Source: Lewinella sp038528965 (lineage in GTDB: Bacteria > Bacteroidota > Bacteroidia > Chitinophagales > Saprospiraceae). Taken from it: 64,000 bases of DNA. The translations under genes and the position numbers were made by a program. Shown in pieces: positions 43,394 through 52,232 of this stretch. Each line of letters opens with the position of its first letter. The stretch's first letter is position 1. A model generated the notes under the pieces. That model was not told the origin of the DNA. It did not search any database and saw only the letters and a program-made list of their open reading frames with translations. The DNA lies in assembly GCA_038528965.1 (NCBI GenBank), contig JBCBEC010000003.1, forward strand, positions 186,001 to 250,000, written 5' to 3'.

Positions 43394-44718
43394 GAGTTTT
43401 CCACCACCAAAGTTTCCAAGCGCATACCTCTTGAGCCTTTGATCAAGACCAAATTACCGCTCCACTCGGTGGTATACTTACTATTTCTTAGTGCTTCTCC
43501 GTCTATGAAGTGTGGTAGATCCAACTGGTTTGCAGCAGCAGCAAAGAGAGGGCCAACTAGTATGAGGTGGTCCAAACCCAATCCTTCGCAATATTGTGCT
43601 ACCGCCAGGTGCTCCTGGGCTGCTTCCTCCCCCAATTCCAACATATCCCCCAAGATCGCCCACTTCGGTCCACCGTCTAGATCCGCAAAGTTCTGTACGG
43701 ATGCCCGCATACTAGTGGGGTTGGCATTGTAGGCATCCAGGTAGTAGCGGGTACCGCCCTGCTCTAACCACTGAGAACGATTGTTCTCTGGTTCATAGCC
43801 TTCAATAGCCCGCACGATAGATTCCGCAGGCACCTTGAAATACTTACCCACCGCCACCGCAGTAATAATATTCTGCAGGTTATGCTTACCAGAAAGCGAA
43901 CTAGCTGCTTTGAATTGCTGTCCCACCTTATCCAAAAAGGCCACTTGAATGCGTGGTGAAATAGCCAGTGGCTTGATCTCAAAATTAGGGTGGCTAATGT
44001 CTGGATGACTAGTAAGATGATACGAAATTCGGCGCTTTGCACCGCGTTGATCAGCTAAATCAGCAAGATGTGGTTCATCTAGATTGACAAAGACTACACC
44101 TCCTGCCGATGCTAGATAAGCGTACATTTCTGACTTTCCTTTTTTCACCCCCTCAAAACCGCCAAAGCCCTCCAAGTGCGCCAAGCCTACATTGGTGATC
44201 AAGCCGTGAGTGGGTTCGGCAATTTTGCACAACTCAGCAATCTCCCCCTGATGGTTAGCCCCCATTTCGACGACGGCGATTTCCGTATCCGCCGGCATAG
44301 CCAATAAGGTAAGTGGAACACCAATATGGTTATTGAAATTGCCTTGGGTTAAGTGCGTCCGATGAGCTTCGCCTAAGACCGCAGCGATTAACTCTTTAGT
44401 CGTGGTCTTACCGTTACTCCCGGTAATCGCCAGAAACGGAATATCAAAGGTACGACGGTAGGCCGTAGCCAAATCTTGTAAGGCCTGCAGACCATCCTTA
44501 ACCAGCAAAAAACGTTCGTCCTCGACCACTTCTGGATTATCTACGACCGCGAAGGCAGCCCCCTGCTCAAGTGCACGAGCAGCAAAGGCATTACCGTCAA
44601 AATTTGCTCCTTTCAGCGCGACAAAGAGGTCTCCGTCCCGCAGTTTTCGGGTATCCGTACATACCCTGCGGCATTCCTGGAAGTAAGGAAGTAGATCGGT
44701 TGTATAAGCAACGGACAT
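43390..44718 (-). CDS. murF: UDP-N-acetylmuramoyl-tripeptide-D-alanyl-D-alanine ligase MurF
   Basis: Mur ligase that adds D-Ala-D-Ala to the UDP-MurNAc-tripeptide. From ATG 44718 it has 442 residues; an upstream in-frame ATG at 44751 falls inside the promoter and is rejected. ATP loop ITGSNGKTTTKE, VEMGANHQGEI, the NVGLAHLEGFG segment and the C-terminal YNANPTSMRAS and GDMLELGEEA motifs are all typical. The gene is outside the dcw cluster, downstream of gldJ, an arrangement known in other Bacteroidota. It has its own promoter right behind the gldJ terminator. Confidence 0.96.
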   Translation of the reverse strand: MSVAYTTDLLPYFQECRRVCTDTRKLRDGDLFVALKGANFDGNAFAARALEQGAAFAVVDNPEVVEDERFLLVKDGLQALQDLATAYRRTFDIPFLAITGSNGKTTTKELIAAVLGEAHRTHLTQGNFNNHIGVPLTLLAMPADTEIAVVEMGANHQGEIAELCKIAEPTHGLITNVGLAHLEGFGGFEGVKKGKSEMYAYLASAGGVVFVNLDEPHLADLADQRGAKRRISYHLTSHPDISHPNFEIKPLAISPRIQVAFLDKVGQQFKAASSLSGKHNLQNIITAVAVGKYFKVPAESIVRAIEGYEPENNRSQWLEQGGTRYYLDAYNANPTSMRASVQNFADLDGGPKWAILGDMLELGEEAAQEHLAVAQYCEGLGLDHLILVGPLFAAAANQLDLPHFIDGEALRNSKYTTEWSGNLVLIKGSRGMRLETLVVENS

Positions 44719-44748
44719 AGATTGACAATCAGCTGATTTAGGGAAAGG

Positions 44749-44756
44749 CAAATATA
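44749..44756 (-). promoter_or_regulatory. -7 element of the murF promoter
   Basis: TATATTTG (minus strand) immediately follows the gldJ terminator hairpin; it predicts a start near 44743 and a 25-base leader. Confidence 0.6.
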
Positions 44757-44794
44757 CAGAAAAGCCATTTCGCAGGTTGCGAAATGGCTTTTCT
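44754..44794 (-). terminator. gldJ terminator hairpin
   Basis: A 17-base perfect stem (44778-44794 with 44758-44774) and a 3-base loop. Its 3' arm ends in CTTTTCT and runs straight into the murF promoter. Confidence 0.75.
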
Positions 44795-44823
44795 CCTAAA
44801 GCGTTTTTTCTAGCTTTCGTCGT

Positions 44824-46323
44824 TTAACGACGGCGGCTGCTACGCTTAGTCTTGAAGAAGTGACCACTTTCTTCTTCGTTGCCGGTAGGCGCACCCATAC
44901 GGATCATCGCACAACGGAAACCAATGGTACGGTCACCTTTGTCCTCGTCCTTGAAGCGGCGAGTACCTGGTGATAGCCAGTAAGCACGGTCGGCCCAAGA
45001 ACCACCTTTGTATACACGCGCCTGATCACTGATCAAGGTGTGACGACCATAGTCGTAAAATGCTTCCGACTGCTGGTCACCGTCAAGGAAGTTGAATGGC
45101 TGACCCACTTTGTAGTTCTCACGGTCAGCTGCTTCTTCATCCTCTACGTAGCGGTAGCGTAGACGGCCCAAACTGTCCTTCTCTACCGGACGACCATCTT
45201 CGTCAAGCTCCAAGTGCTGGAATTTATTACCACGGAATGGGTTCATATCGTGGTTATCTGCATCAACAAGGTCGTTGGTAGTGAGTGGGCGGTAAAGGTC
45301 TTGTACCCATTCGTTTACGTTACCAGCCATGTTGTACAGACCGAAGTCGTTAGGTAGGTAAGCACGTACCGGAGCGGTAGGACATGCATTATCGTTCAAA
45401 CGACCGGCAACACCCATGTAGTCACCACGGCCACGCTTGAAGTTAGCCTGAATATAACCCTGGTAGCGGTCACGCTTTTGGTAGCGTGTAGAAGTACCAT
45501 TCCAAGGGTAGATACGGCGGTCGGTATACAATTCGTCTTTTTCGTTCTCTTGTAGACCCAAGAGGGCTAGAGATGCGTATTCCCATTCTGCCTCTGTTGG
45601 TAGGCGGTACTCCGGAAGGAGGATACCATCTTCGAAGCGAACTGGGCGCTTGCCACCCTTCGTTTGCAGGTCATCCAGATTACGGCGAACATCTCCTTGA
45701 TACTGTCCTACGAGGTAGGCCTTAGTATTGAAGTTGTCCTCATCCTTCTGCTCCATGGTTGGGTTCAAGATACCGCGCTTAATCAGAATAGCTTCGTTCA
45801 CGCGGTCTGTACGCCACTTACAGAATTCATTGGCCTGGATCCAGCTCACACCAACTACTGGATAATCATCGTAGCTAGGGTGACGGAAGTAAGTCTCTAC
45901 TAGTGGTTCGTTGAACGATAGTTCATCACGCCATACCAAAGTATCAGGAAGACCATCCAAGTATACTTCTGGATAGCTCTCACCGAATACGCGATTTACC
46001 CAGTATAGGTACTCACGGTAGTTGTGGTTGGAGATTTCACTTTCGTCAATGTAGAAAGAAGACACCGTTACACGGCGGGGGCTGTTGTCCCAATCATAGG
46101 TCACATCTTGTTCAGTGAAACCCATAACGAACGTACCACCTTCTACTAGTACGAGATTTGGACCAGTCTCCTGGCCATCGTAGTCGAGGTTCTTTTCGTA
46201 ACCTCCCCACTTGGTGTCATTGAAGTTCCATCCGGTGATATCGGAGGACTCTTTTTTGCCACACGAGCTCAACACCAATACAAGGCCCATGGCAATTGAG
46301 CCCAATTTTAACAGATTTTTCAT
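44824..46323 (-). CDS. gldJ: gliding motility / T9SS lipoprotein GldJ
   Basis: Outer-membrane-associated lipoprotein of the type IX secretion/gliding machinery, 499 residues from ATG 46323. The lipobox LVLSSCG puts the lipidated Cys at 21; 25 extra codons upstream are open but would mask it. The body is a formylglycine-generating-enzyme-like (SUMF1) fold: LVEGGTFVMGFTEQD, YDDYPVVGVSWIQANEFCKW, LPTEAEWEYAS, NVNEWVQDLY, VYKGGSWADRAYWLSPGTRR and IGFRCAMIR. The active cysteines of true FGEs are not needed in GldJ/GldK. GldK is the close alternative, but linkage to porU, porV and murF favours GldJ. Confidence 0.85.
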   Translation of the reverse strand: MKNLLKLGSIAMGLVLVLSSCGKKESSDITGWNFNDTKWGGYEKNLDYDGQETGPNLVLVEGGTFVMGFTEQDVTYDWDNSPRRVTVSSFYIDESEISNHNYREYLYWVNRVFGESYPEVYLDGLPDTLVWRDELSFNEPLVETYFRHPSYDDYPVVGVSWIQANEFCKWRTDRVNEAILIKRGILNPTMEQKDEDNFNTKAYLVGQYQGDVRRNLDDLQTKGGKRPVRFEDGILLPEYRLPTEAEWEYASLALLGLQENEKDELYTDRRIYPWNGTSTRYQKRDRYQGYIQANFKRGRGDYMGVAGRLNDNACPTAPVRAYLPNDFGLYNMAGNVNEWVQDLYRPLTTNDLVDADNHDMNPFRGNKFQHLELDEDGRPVEKDSLGRLRYRYVEDEEAADRENYKVGQPFNFLDGDQQSEAFYDYGRHTLISDQARVYKGGSWADRAYWLSPGTRRFKDEDKGDRTIGFRCAMIRMGAPTGNEEESGHFFKTKRSSRRR

Positions 46324-46358
46324 TCCCTTTACCGAGTTTGATTTTGCGAATCGACCAC

Positions 46359-46366
46359 CAAAGATA
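46359..46366 (-). promoter_or_regulatory. -7 element of the gldJ promoter
   Basis: TATCTTTG on the minus strand, about 36 bases before ATG 46323; it lies inside the upstream open frame and so supports the lipoprotein start. Confidence 0.6.
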
Positions 46367-46433
46367 GAAGAAAAACATTTTCCATTGACGTCCTCCACTA
46401 TCCTAAGTCATAAAATTGCGAACTTTAACATAT

Positions 46434-47468
46434 TCAATTAAACATCCGAAAGCAGTTGTTCCAACGTGAATTATGTCTCTTGCGCTGGAGCTCCTTACTA
46501 TCTTCCAGATTGATCATTAGCGAAATCTCGTGCGTGTTACCTGTACCGCCCGGCACATCTGCTAAAGCGGAAACGGTCATATCATACGAATAACCGATTC
46601 GGAACACCCCCTCGCGTACACCTACCGAAAATATGGCAGCATCCGCTAAGGTGAAGTTGTGGCGAAACCACGCGCCGCCAAATAAACGACCAGCTCCGAT
46701 GTAGCTACCTACTACAATTTGGCCAGTATCGCCTTGTTTGACAAACATGGCATTCGGTGAAATAAACGCAGCATCCCCCCGCTTATTGCGCCGTCCTAAG
46801 TCAAATTCTGCCCCACCGTGCACCGTGAGTCGAAGTGGGCGACCAGCAAACAAATTCTCGTTGATCGCCAAAAAGGTTTCGTTCGGGCGGTTGATATGTT
46901 TCAGCGAGATACCACCATACACCGTACGATTGTAAAACAGAATACCCGCGGAGGCATCAAAGACCGTATTTGATAGGGCATCTGGCCGGTTCTCTTCCGA
47001 CAAAAACGGATTGCCCCCTGCATCTACCGGGCCAGTGATCTCATCAATCTGATCTCCAAAGATCAATTGGTCCCAGTCTACCCGGGCTTGTGAAAGACCA
47101 GCTTCCAAGCCAATGCGGACGTTAGTTTCTCGATTCAGCTGCACCTTGTAAGAGTAAATGCCGGAAACCTGGTGTACCTTATATATCCCGTCGCCAGCTG
47201 CATCCGTCATTACCTGAATGCCGAATCCACTATTAAGGGCCTCCAATTCCTGTTCAAACGAAGCTGCGTACGTAATGTAGGCGTTCGGCCAGTTGGGATA
47301 CTGATTACGATGGTTGAAAGTAAAACGCGGGGCAATAGTGGTACCAGCAAAAGCGGGATTCAGCTGCAGGGGTGCAGCGTAGAACTGACTAAAGATGGGG
47401 TCTTGCGCCTGTAGACTGCATACTACAATGCCTAAAAATGCCAATAACAGCGGTAGCTTTCTCCTCAT
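46434..47468 (-). CDS. type IX secretion system membrane protein, PorP/SprF family
   Basis: An outer-membrane barrel of 344 residues from ATG 47468 with signal peptide (MRRKLPLLLAFLGIVVCSLQA). The family signature at the mature N-terminus is QDPIFSQFYAAPLQLNPAFAG, followed by FNHRNQYPNWPNAYITYAAS and GGISLKHINRPN. PorP/SprF proteins partner with GldK-GldN or with large SprB-type adhesins. Bacteroidota encode many paralogues, so the exact partner is uncertain. Transcribed toward gldJ, divergent from porU. Confidence 0.9.
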   Translation of the reverse strand: MRRKLPLLLAFLGIVVCSLQAQDPIFSQFYAAPLQLNPAFAGTTIAPRFTFNHRNQYPNWPNAYITYAASFEQELEALNSGFGIQVMTDAAGDGIYKVHQVSGIYSYKVQLNRETNVRIGLEAGLSQARVDWDQLIFGDQIDEITGPVDAGGNPFLSEENRPDALSNTVFDASAGILFYNRTVYGGISLKHINRPNETFLAINENLFAGRPLRLTVHGGAEFDLGRRNKRGDAAFISPNAMFVKQGDTGQIVVGSYIGAGRLFGGAWFRHNFTLADAAIFSVGVREGVFRIGYSYDMTVSALADVPGGTGNTHEISLMINLEDSKELQRKRHNSRWNNCFRMFN

Positions 47469-47773
47469 TTTTGCGCGATTAGTTGTAACGGTCCCCACCA
47501 CCTGTGTAAAGCCTCTACTGAGTGCGACGGGTGGACCAAACTACTAAAGAGCTTGGGCTTACCCAAATGTTTTAACACAAATGCGCCGCAGCAGACCAAT
47601 AATAAAGGACTTGTCGCTAGCCCTACGACATTTAAGTGTCGAAAATACGTTAACGAAAAATAGCCTTCAGGTGTTTACGTTTTTAGCATGTACATTTGTA
47701 AGCCGATGGCAAATTGTGCTGGCTAATGATTGTACTTTTCAGCACACCCATCGGAATTGAACTGAGAACCGGC
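47469..47773. promoter_or_regulatory. divergent porP/sprF-porU control region
   Basis: 305 bases. TACATTTG at 47691-47698 is the probable -7 element of porU (start near 47705). A palindrome CGACA-TTTAAG-TGTCG lies at 47626-47641, between the two genes. No clear promoter was identified for the PorP/SprF gene; AACATTTG near 47570 on the minus strand is one base off. Confidence 0.5.
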
Positions 47774-50700
47774 ATGAAGAAACTACTACTCTGGTGTACC
47801 GTATTTCTACTCCTTGGAATTGGAACGAGCACCGCACAGACAACACTCCGCCACACTTTTGAATGGTCGGAAACGCCTACCTCTTATCGTCTTGGCGAGC
47901 AAATTATCGAACAGTGGTCCTTTCCGGAGGCTAAATTTGGTGATATCGCCCCTTCCCTACCCTACTGGACCGAACGCTTTCCTGTGTCTGGCCCCGGTGC
48001 CTTAAGGGTTCAGGTAAGTAGCTTGCAACTTGAGGATTTTGAAAAAGTGGTGGCGGCAGAAGATGAACGTTTAGGCGAAAGCCTGATCTTCACCACCTCG
48101 GTCGTTCGTACCTCAGAGGGCTATTTTGGAAAAGTGGCCTGCGTTCCTTTTGTAAAAATTGGCGATCGCTACCAACGGGTTAAAAGCTTTGCCTTATCAG
48201 TTACCCAACAGCCTAAAGCAGCGGCTAGAGGGGGTGACCCTTTTAACTCCGCACTAAGCCAGAATCCCACCTATAAAATTGCGATCAGCAATACCGGTAT
48301 CCACAAATTGACTTACGGGTTTCTGAAGGATGACCTGGGTATCAGTAATCTAGATGACGTTGATCCTCGTACCATTAAGGTATATGGCAACGGTGGCGGT
48401 TTAGTCCCTTATGACGTAAACGAAGAACGAGCGGACGACGTCGTTGAAAACGCCATCCAGATTGTGGGGGAAGAAGACGGTAGTTTTGACAGTGGTGACT
48501 ACATCTTGCTGTACGCCCAAGGGCCGGATAGATGGAGATACGATGCCGACGATGACCGCTTCGATTTGGAAGTCAACGTCTATGATAGCCGCAATTATTA
48601 CTTTGTACAAACCGGTGGCGCCAATGGCCTGCGGGTGCAGTCGCAGAGCAATCTGAGTACCACCACTTATAGTACAGATACCTACGACGGACTCTTCCGT
48701 TTTGAGGAAGACCGGGTGAATGTGCTACACGAAATAGAATCAACTGGTACGGGCACCGGCCAACACTGGTACGGTGATTTCTTTAAGTTCGCCCGTGAAA
48801 AGGAATACGATAAGCTGTTTACTTTTCCTGGCTTACAGACCAACGAGCCCGTAATCGTGCGCTCAGAGATGGCCCTTCGGGCAGCAACAGGTTCTCGCTT
48901 TTTCCTGGATATTGCTGACCAAACCTTGACCAGCCAATCTGTACCGCGGGTGCCCATTGGTGAACGCAACGAGATTTATAGCAATTTGGCACCTACGGCG
49001 CGTTTGAATGATGAGGTGACCCTTACTGGAGAGGAGTTCACAGTACTCCTACGTTATCCTAATCCTGGTGGTGGAGAACAAAGCTCAGCCTGGTTGGACT
49101 TTATACAAGCCCGTCCACGTATGGCGCTGCGTTATTTGAACGAGCCTACCCGTTTTCGCGACACCCGCAGCTTAGGGCAAGAAAGTACAACCTTCACGCT
49201 GAACGGCGTAAGTAGCGGTATAGAAGTATGGGACATTAGTAGTGTACTACAACCGCAACGGCAGGAGGTGAATAGTAGTGGTAGCAGCATGACCTTTGGC
49301 GTGAGTACGCAAGATGTCTTGCGGGAGTTCATTGCCTTCAACCCGAATGATGAGCTGCTGAATGCAGAGGTCGTAGGCGAGATTCCTAATCAGAACCTGC
49401 ACTCCCTTGCCGGACAAGATATGATCATCGTGTACCACCCCGACTTTCAGGAATCAGCGGAGCGTATTGCAACCCATCGCCGGGAGTTCAGCGGTTTAGA
49501 AGTGGCATTGGTACCCACAACCGAAGTTTACAACGAATTCTCTAGTGGACGCGTGAGTCCTACGGCGATTCGCGATTTCGCTAAGTGCATCTTTGATCGC
49601 GACCAACGTTTGGGGTACCTACTCCTCATCGGAGATGGCTCATTCGATTGTCGAGACTTGTATGGCTTTGGAGGCAACTTTGTCCCAGTCTACCAGCGCG
49701 ACCAGAACCACGAACTATTCGGCTTTCCAGCAGACGATTTCTTTGCCATTTTCGAAAATGATCCGGGCGATGACCCCTTGGCCAATGACTTAAGCATTTC
49801 CGTTGGTCGATTGCCGGTAAAGACACTGGAGGAAGCGAATGTGGTAGTGAACAAGATTATTAACTACGACACTAATCCAGAATACTTGCTCAACTGGCGA
49901 ACCAGAATGATCTTTCTTGGTGATGACGAAGACGGCGCAACCCACTCCGATGATGCCGAAGAGGCCTCTCGAGTTGTTCGTAATCTAAGGCCTGAATTCA
50001 ATCTGACTAAGCTATTCTTCGACTTATTCCCGCAGGAATCAACGCCGGCCGGTGATCGTTTCCCGATTGTAGAAGAAGAACTAGATCGCATCCTCGAAAG
50101 AGGCTCGGTAGTTACAACCTACCTGGGGCACGGCGGTCCACGGGGTTGGGCGCAGGAGCGGGTACTCGATATACCACAGATCCAGAACTGGGACAATTTG
50201 GACCGCCTAAGCATATTCCTAACGGCGACCTGTACCTTCGGTGACTATGACAACGGTGCCTTTGTATCAGCCGGTGAAGAGCTCCTACTTACTCCACGTG
50301 GCGGCGCAGTGGCTTTGATGACGACCACCCGCCCGGTATTTGCTTCTCGCAACTCCGCCTTGACCAACCGATCCCTAACGCAACTGCTCAACCAGGATGA
50401 GGACGGAAATTGGACGCGCTTGGGGGATGTGGTGCGCGTAGCGAAAAATGCGCTGAGTAACCCCAGCAGCTTTGATAATGAGCGGAAGTTTATGTTGATG
50501 GGTGATCCGGCGCAACGTCCGGCACTTCCGCGCTTCCGAGTAAAAACCAATACAATTAATGGTATTGATCCCGCTAGTGGCATTCTCGATACGCTAAGCG
50601 CCTTGGAGACGGTGACCATCACTGGACAAATAGAAGATGGTAACGGGCAAATCATGAGTGGCTTTAACGGTTTGGTTTACCCTACCATTTTTGATAAGAG

Positions 50701-51643
50701 CATTGGGGCGGAGACCCTACAAAACGATCCGGAGGGAAGTCCAGCTCGTACTTATGATGTACGACGGAACGTACTATTCCGGGGTAAAGCCAGTGTAGTA
50801 GACGGGCAATTCACCTTCAGCTTCGTAGTACCCAAGGATATCAACTACAACTATGGTCCTGGAAAGATCAGCTACTACGCAGCCGATATTCCACAGAAAA
50901 TTGATGCCGGCGGCGGAGAAGAGCGCTTTATTATCGGTGGCTCTAATCCTGATGGTGTGGTAGATGATACGCCTCCAGTGGTAGAAGTATTCATGAACTC
51001 TACTGACTTTATATCTGGTGGTCAAGTAGATGCTAATCCGACGCTGGTCGTTCGTCTTTCTGATGATTTTGGCATTAACGTTACCGGCAATAGCATTGGG
51101 CACGACTTGGAGGGCTTCCTCAACGAAGACACCCAAAATAGCTACCTGCTTAACGATTTTTACCAGACGGAAAATAATGACTTCCGTCGCGGTGAAGTTC
51201 GTTTCCCACTAAGGGACCTTGAACCTGGCACTTACAATATGCGCGTACGCGCCTGGGATGTAGCCAACAATTTGGGCGAAGGTGTTACAGAATTTGTGGT
51301 AGCCAATGATGGTAAGATTGCCTTACAGAACGTACTCAACTACCCTAACCCATTTACCGACCGGACCTGCTTCCAATTTGATACCAATATAGCCGGGGAA
51401 GACCTGGATGTACTCATCCAAGTGTTCACCATCAGCGGCCGATTAGTGAAAACTATCGAAGAAATGATCCCCGCTAATGACGGCGCACTCCGCCTTGATG
51501 ACTGTATCGAATGGGATGGACGCGATGACTACGGTGACCAACTGGCCCGTGGCGTATACCTGTACCAAGTGCGAGTACGAACCGCCAGTGGCACAGAAAT
51601 CAACGGCGAAAGCGAATTTGAAAAGCTCGTTATCCTGAAATAA
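47774..51643 (+). CDS. porU: T9SS C-terminal signal peptidase PorU
   Basis: Surface cysteine protease that removes T9SS C-terminal sorting domains and attaches cargo to lipopolysaccharide. It is 1289 residues from ATG 47774; a GTG 20 codons upstream is rejected because the signal peptide starts at MKKLLLWCTVFLLLG. An N-terminal domain of ~600 residues precedes the C25 gingipain-like domain, with His786 in YLGHGGPRGW and Cys820 in LTATCTFGDYD. The C-terminus (VLNYPNPFTDRTCFQFDT ... YLYQVRV) resembles a type A sorting domain, as is usual for PorU. porV follows 590 bases later. Confidence 0.95.
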   Translation: MKKLLLWCTVFLLLGIGTSTAQTTLRHTFEWSETPTSYRLGEQIIEQWSFPEAKFGDIAPSLPYWTERFPVSGPGALRVQVSSLQLEDFEKVVAAEDERLGESLIFTTSVVRTSEGYFGKVACVPFVKIGDRYQRVKSFALSVTQQPKAAARGGDPFNSALSQNPTYKIAISNTGIHKLTYGFLKDDLGISNLDDVDPRTIKVYGNGGGLVPYDVNEERADDVVENAIQIVGEEDGSFDSGDYILLYAQGPDRWRYDADDDRFDLEVNVYDSRNYYFVQTGGANGLRVQSQSNLSTTTYSTDTYDGLFRFEEDRVNVLHEIESTGTGTGQHWYGDFFKFAREKEYDKLFTFPGLQTNEPVIVRSEMALRAATGSRFFLDIADQTLTSQSVPRVPIGERNEIYSNLAPTARLNDEVTLTGEEFTVLLRYPNPGGGEQSSAWLDFIQARPRMALRYLNEPTRFRDTRSLGQESTTFTLNGVSSGIEVWDISSVLQPQRQEVNSSGSSMTFGVSTQDVLREFIAFNPNDELLNAEVVGEIPNQNLHSLAGQDMIIVYHPDFQESAERIATHRREFSGLEVALVPTTEVYNEFSSGRVSPTAIRDFAKCIFDRDQRLGYLLLIGDGSFDCRDLYGFGGNFVPVYQRDQNHELFGFPADDFFAIFENDPGDDPLANDLSISVGRLPVKTLEEANVVVNKIINYDTNPEYLLNWRTRMIFLGDDEDGATHSDDAEEASRVVRNLRPEFNLTKLFFDLFPQESTPAGDRFPIVEEELDRILERGSVVTTYLGHGGPRGWAQERVLDIPQIQNWDNLDRLSIFLTATCTFGDYDNGAFVSAGEELLLTPRGGAVALMTTTRPVFASRNSALTNRSLTQLLNQDEDGNWTRLGDVVRVAKNALSNPSSFDNERKFMLMGDPAQRPALPRFRVKTNTINGIDPASGILDTLSALETVTITGQIEDGNGQIMSGFNGLVYPTIFDKSIGAETLQNDPEGSPARTYDVRRNVLFRGKASVVDGQFTFSFVVPKDINYNYGPGKISYYAADIPQKIDAGGGEERFIIGGSNPDGVVDDTPPVVEVFMNSTDFISGGQVDANPTLVVRLSDDFGINVTGNSIGHDLEGFLNEDTQNSYLLNDFYQTENNDFRRGEVRFPLRDLEPGTYNMRVRAWDVANNLGEGVTEFVVANDGKIALQNVLNYPNPFTDRTCFQFDTNIAGEDLDVLIQVFTISGRLVKTIEEMIPANDGALRLDDCIEWDGRDDYGDQLARGVYLYQVRVRTASGTEINGESEFEKLVILK

Positions 51644-51661
51644 TCGAGCTCATCTGAATTT

Positions 51662-51741
51662 AAACCACCTGAGGACTTTTTCTCCGCCAATACCCAAGAT
51701 GTATTGCCACGGAAAGAAGCGCCTCAGGTGGTTTTATTTTG
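51662..51741 (+). terminator. long-hairpin terminator of porU
   Basis: Outer arms of 13 bases (51662-51674 with 51722-51734) are followed by TTTATTTTG. The 47-base interior can fold further: CCG/CGG (51684-51686, 51710-51712) and CAATAC/GTATTG (51688-51693, 51701-51706), making one ~75-base imperfect hairpin. Confidence 0.65.
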
Positions 51742-52066
51742 TCCCACGTGAAAAAGTCCGCGAGGTCTTCCTTAATGCCAATCAATCCGTCAAGTCACTC
51801 GGATTAAATGGTACTTTTGGCGGCTTGAAGAGTAAAACTGAAAGCTTATTTTCCTGTAATTCTCATCCGTTTTACCTTCACCTGCTACCGCTTAATGTTA
51901 AGGAGCAACCGCTCAACAAAGAAATTCCGTTAACAACAAAATAAAGAGCACAACTTGCGGGTTTTCTTGGTGAAGAAACGCAACACGGCCGAGCAATTTG
52001 GCAAGGCTTTTGCAATACATACTCAAAACAGCAACGCGGTAAGCACGTATAAGTCAACAGTTAGGC

Positions 52067-52074
52067 TATATTTG
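52067..52074 (+). promoter_or_regulatory. -7 element of the porV promoter
   Basis: TATATTTG matches TAnnTTTG. It implies an untranslated leader of about 150 bases before ATG 52233. Confidence 0.5.
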
Positions 52075-52232
52075 CAGCCGATTTATTTAGCAAAGAATGA
52101 CGCGAAGAATCAGCTTACATTGCCCTGAGGTCTAGCAAATCAATTAATCTCAATAGCGAGCCATTCTGTAATTGATTTGACTGCCGGAAGCCAATTCTGA
52201 TTTTTTGCTGCGTCACAAATGAATTCAAACTC

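Larger units (their letters stand above)
51644..52232. other. 589-base porU-porV spacer
   Basis: It holds the porU terminator, then ~320 bases (51745-52060) in which I see no gene or motif, and the porV promoter. An 81-codon frame beginning inside the terminator hairpin (51699) was not accepted. Confidence 0.5.

Noticed and set aside
44824..46323. True sulfatase-modifying (formylglycine-generating) enzyme
   Set aside because: Lipoprotein signal, T9SS neighbourhood and no sulfatase gene nearby favour GldJ.
51699..51944. 81-codon open frame in the porU-porV spacer
   Set aside because: It begins inside the porU terminator hairpin and the predicted peptide has no recognisable composition or motif.
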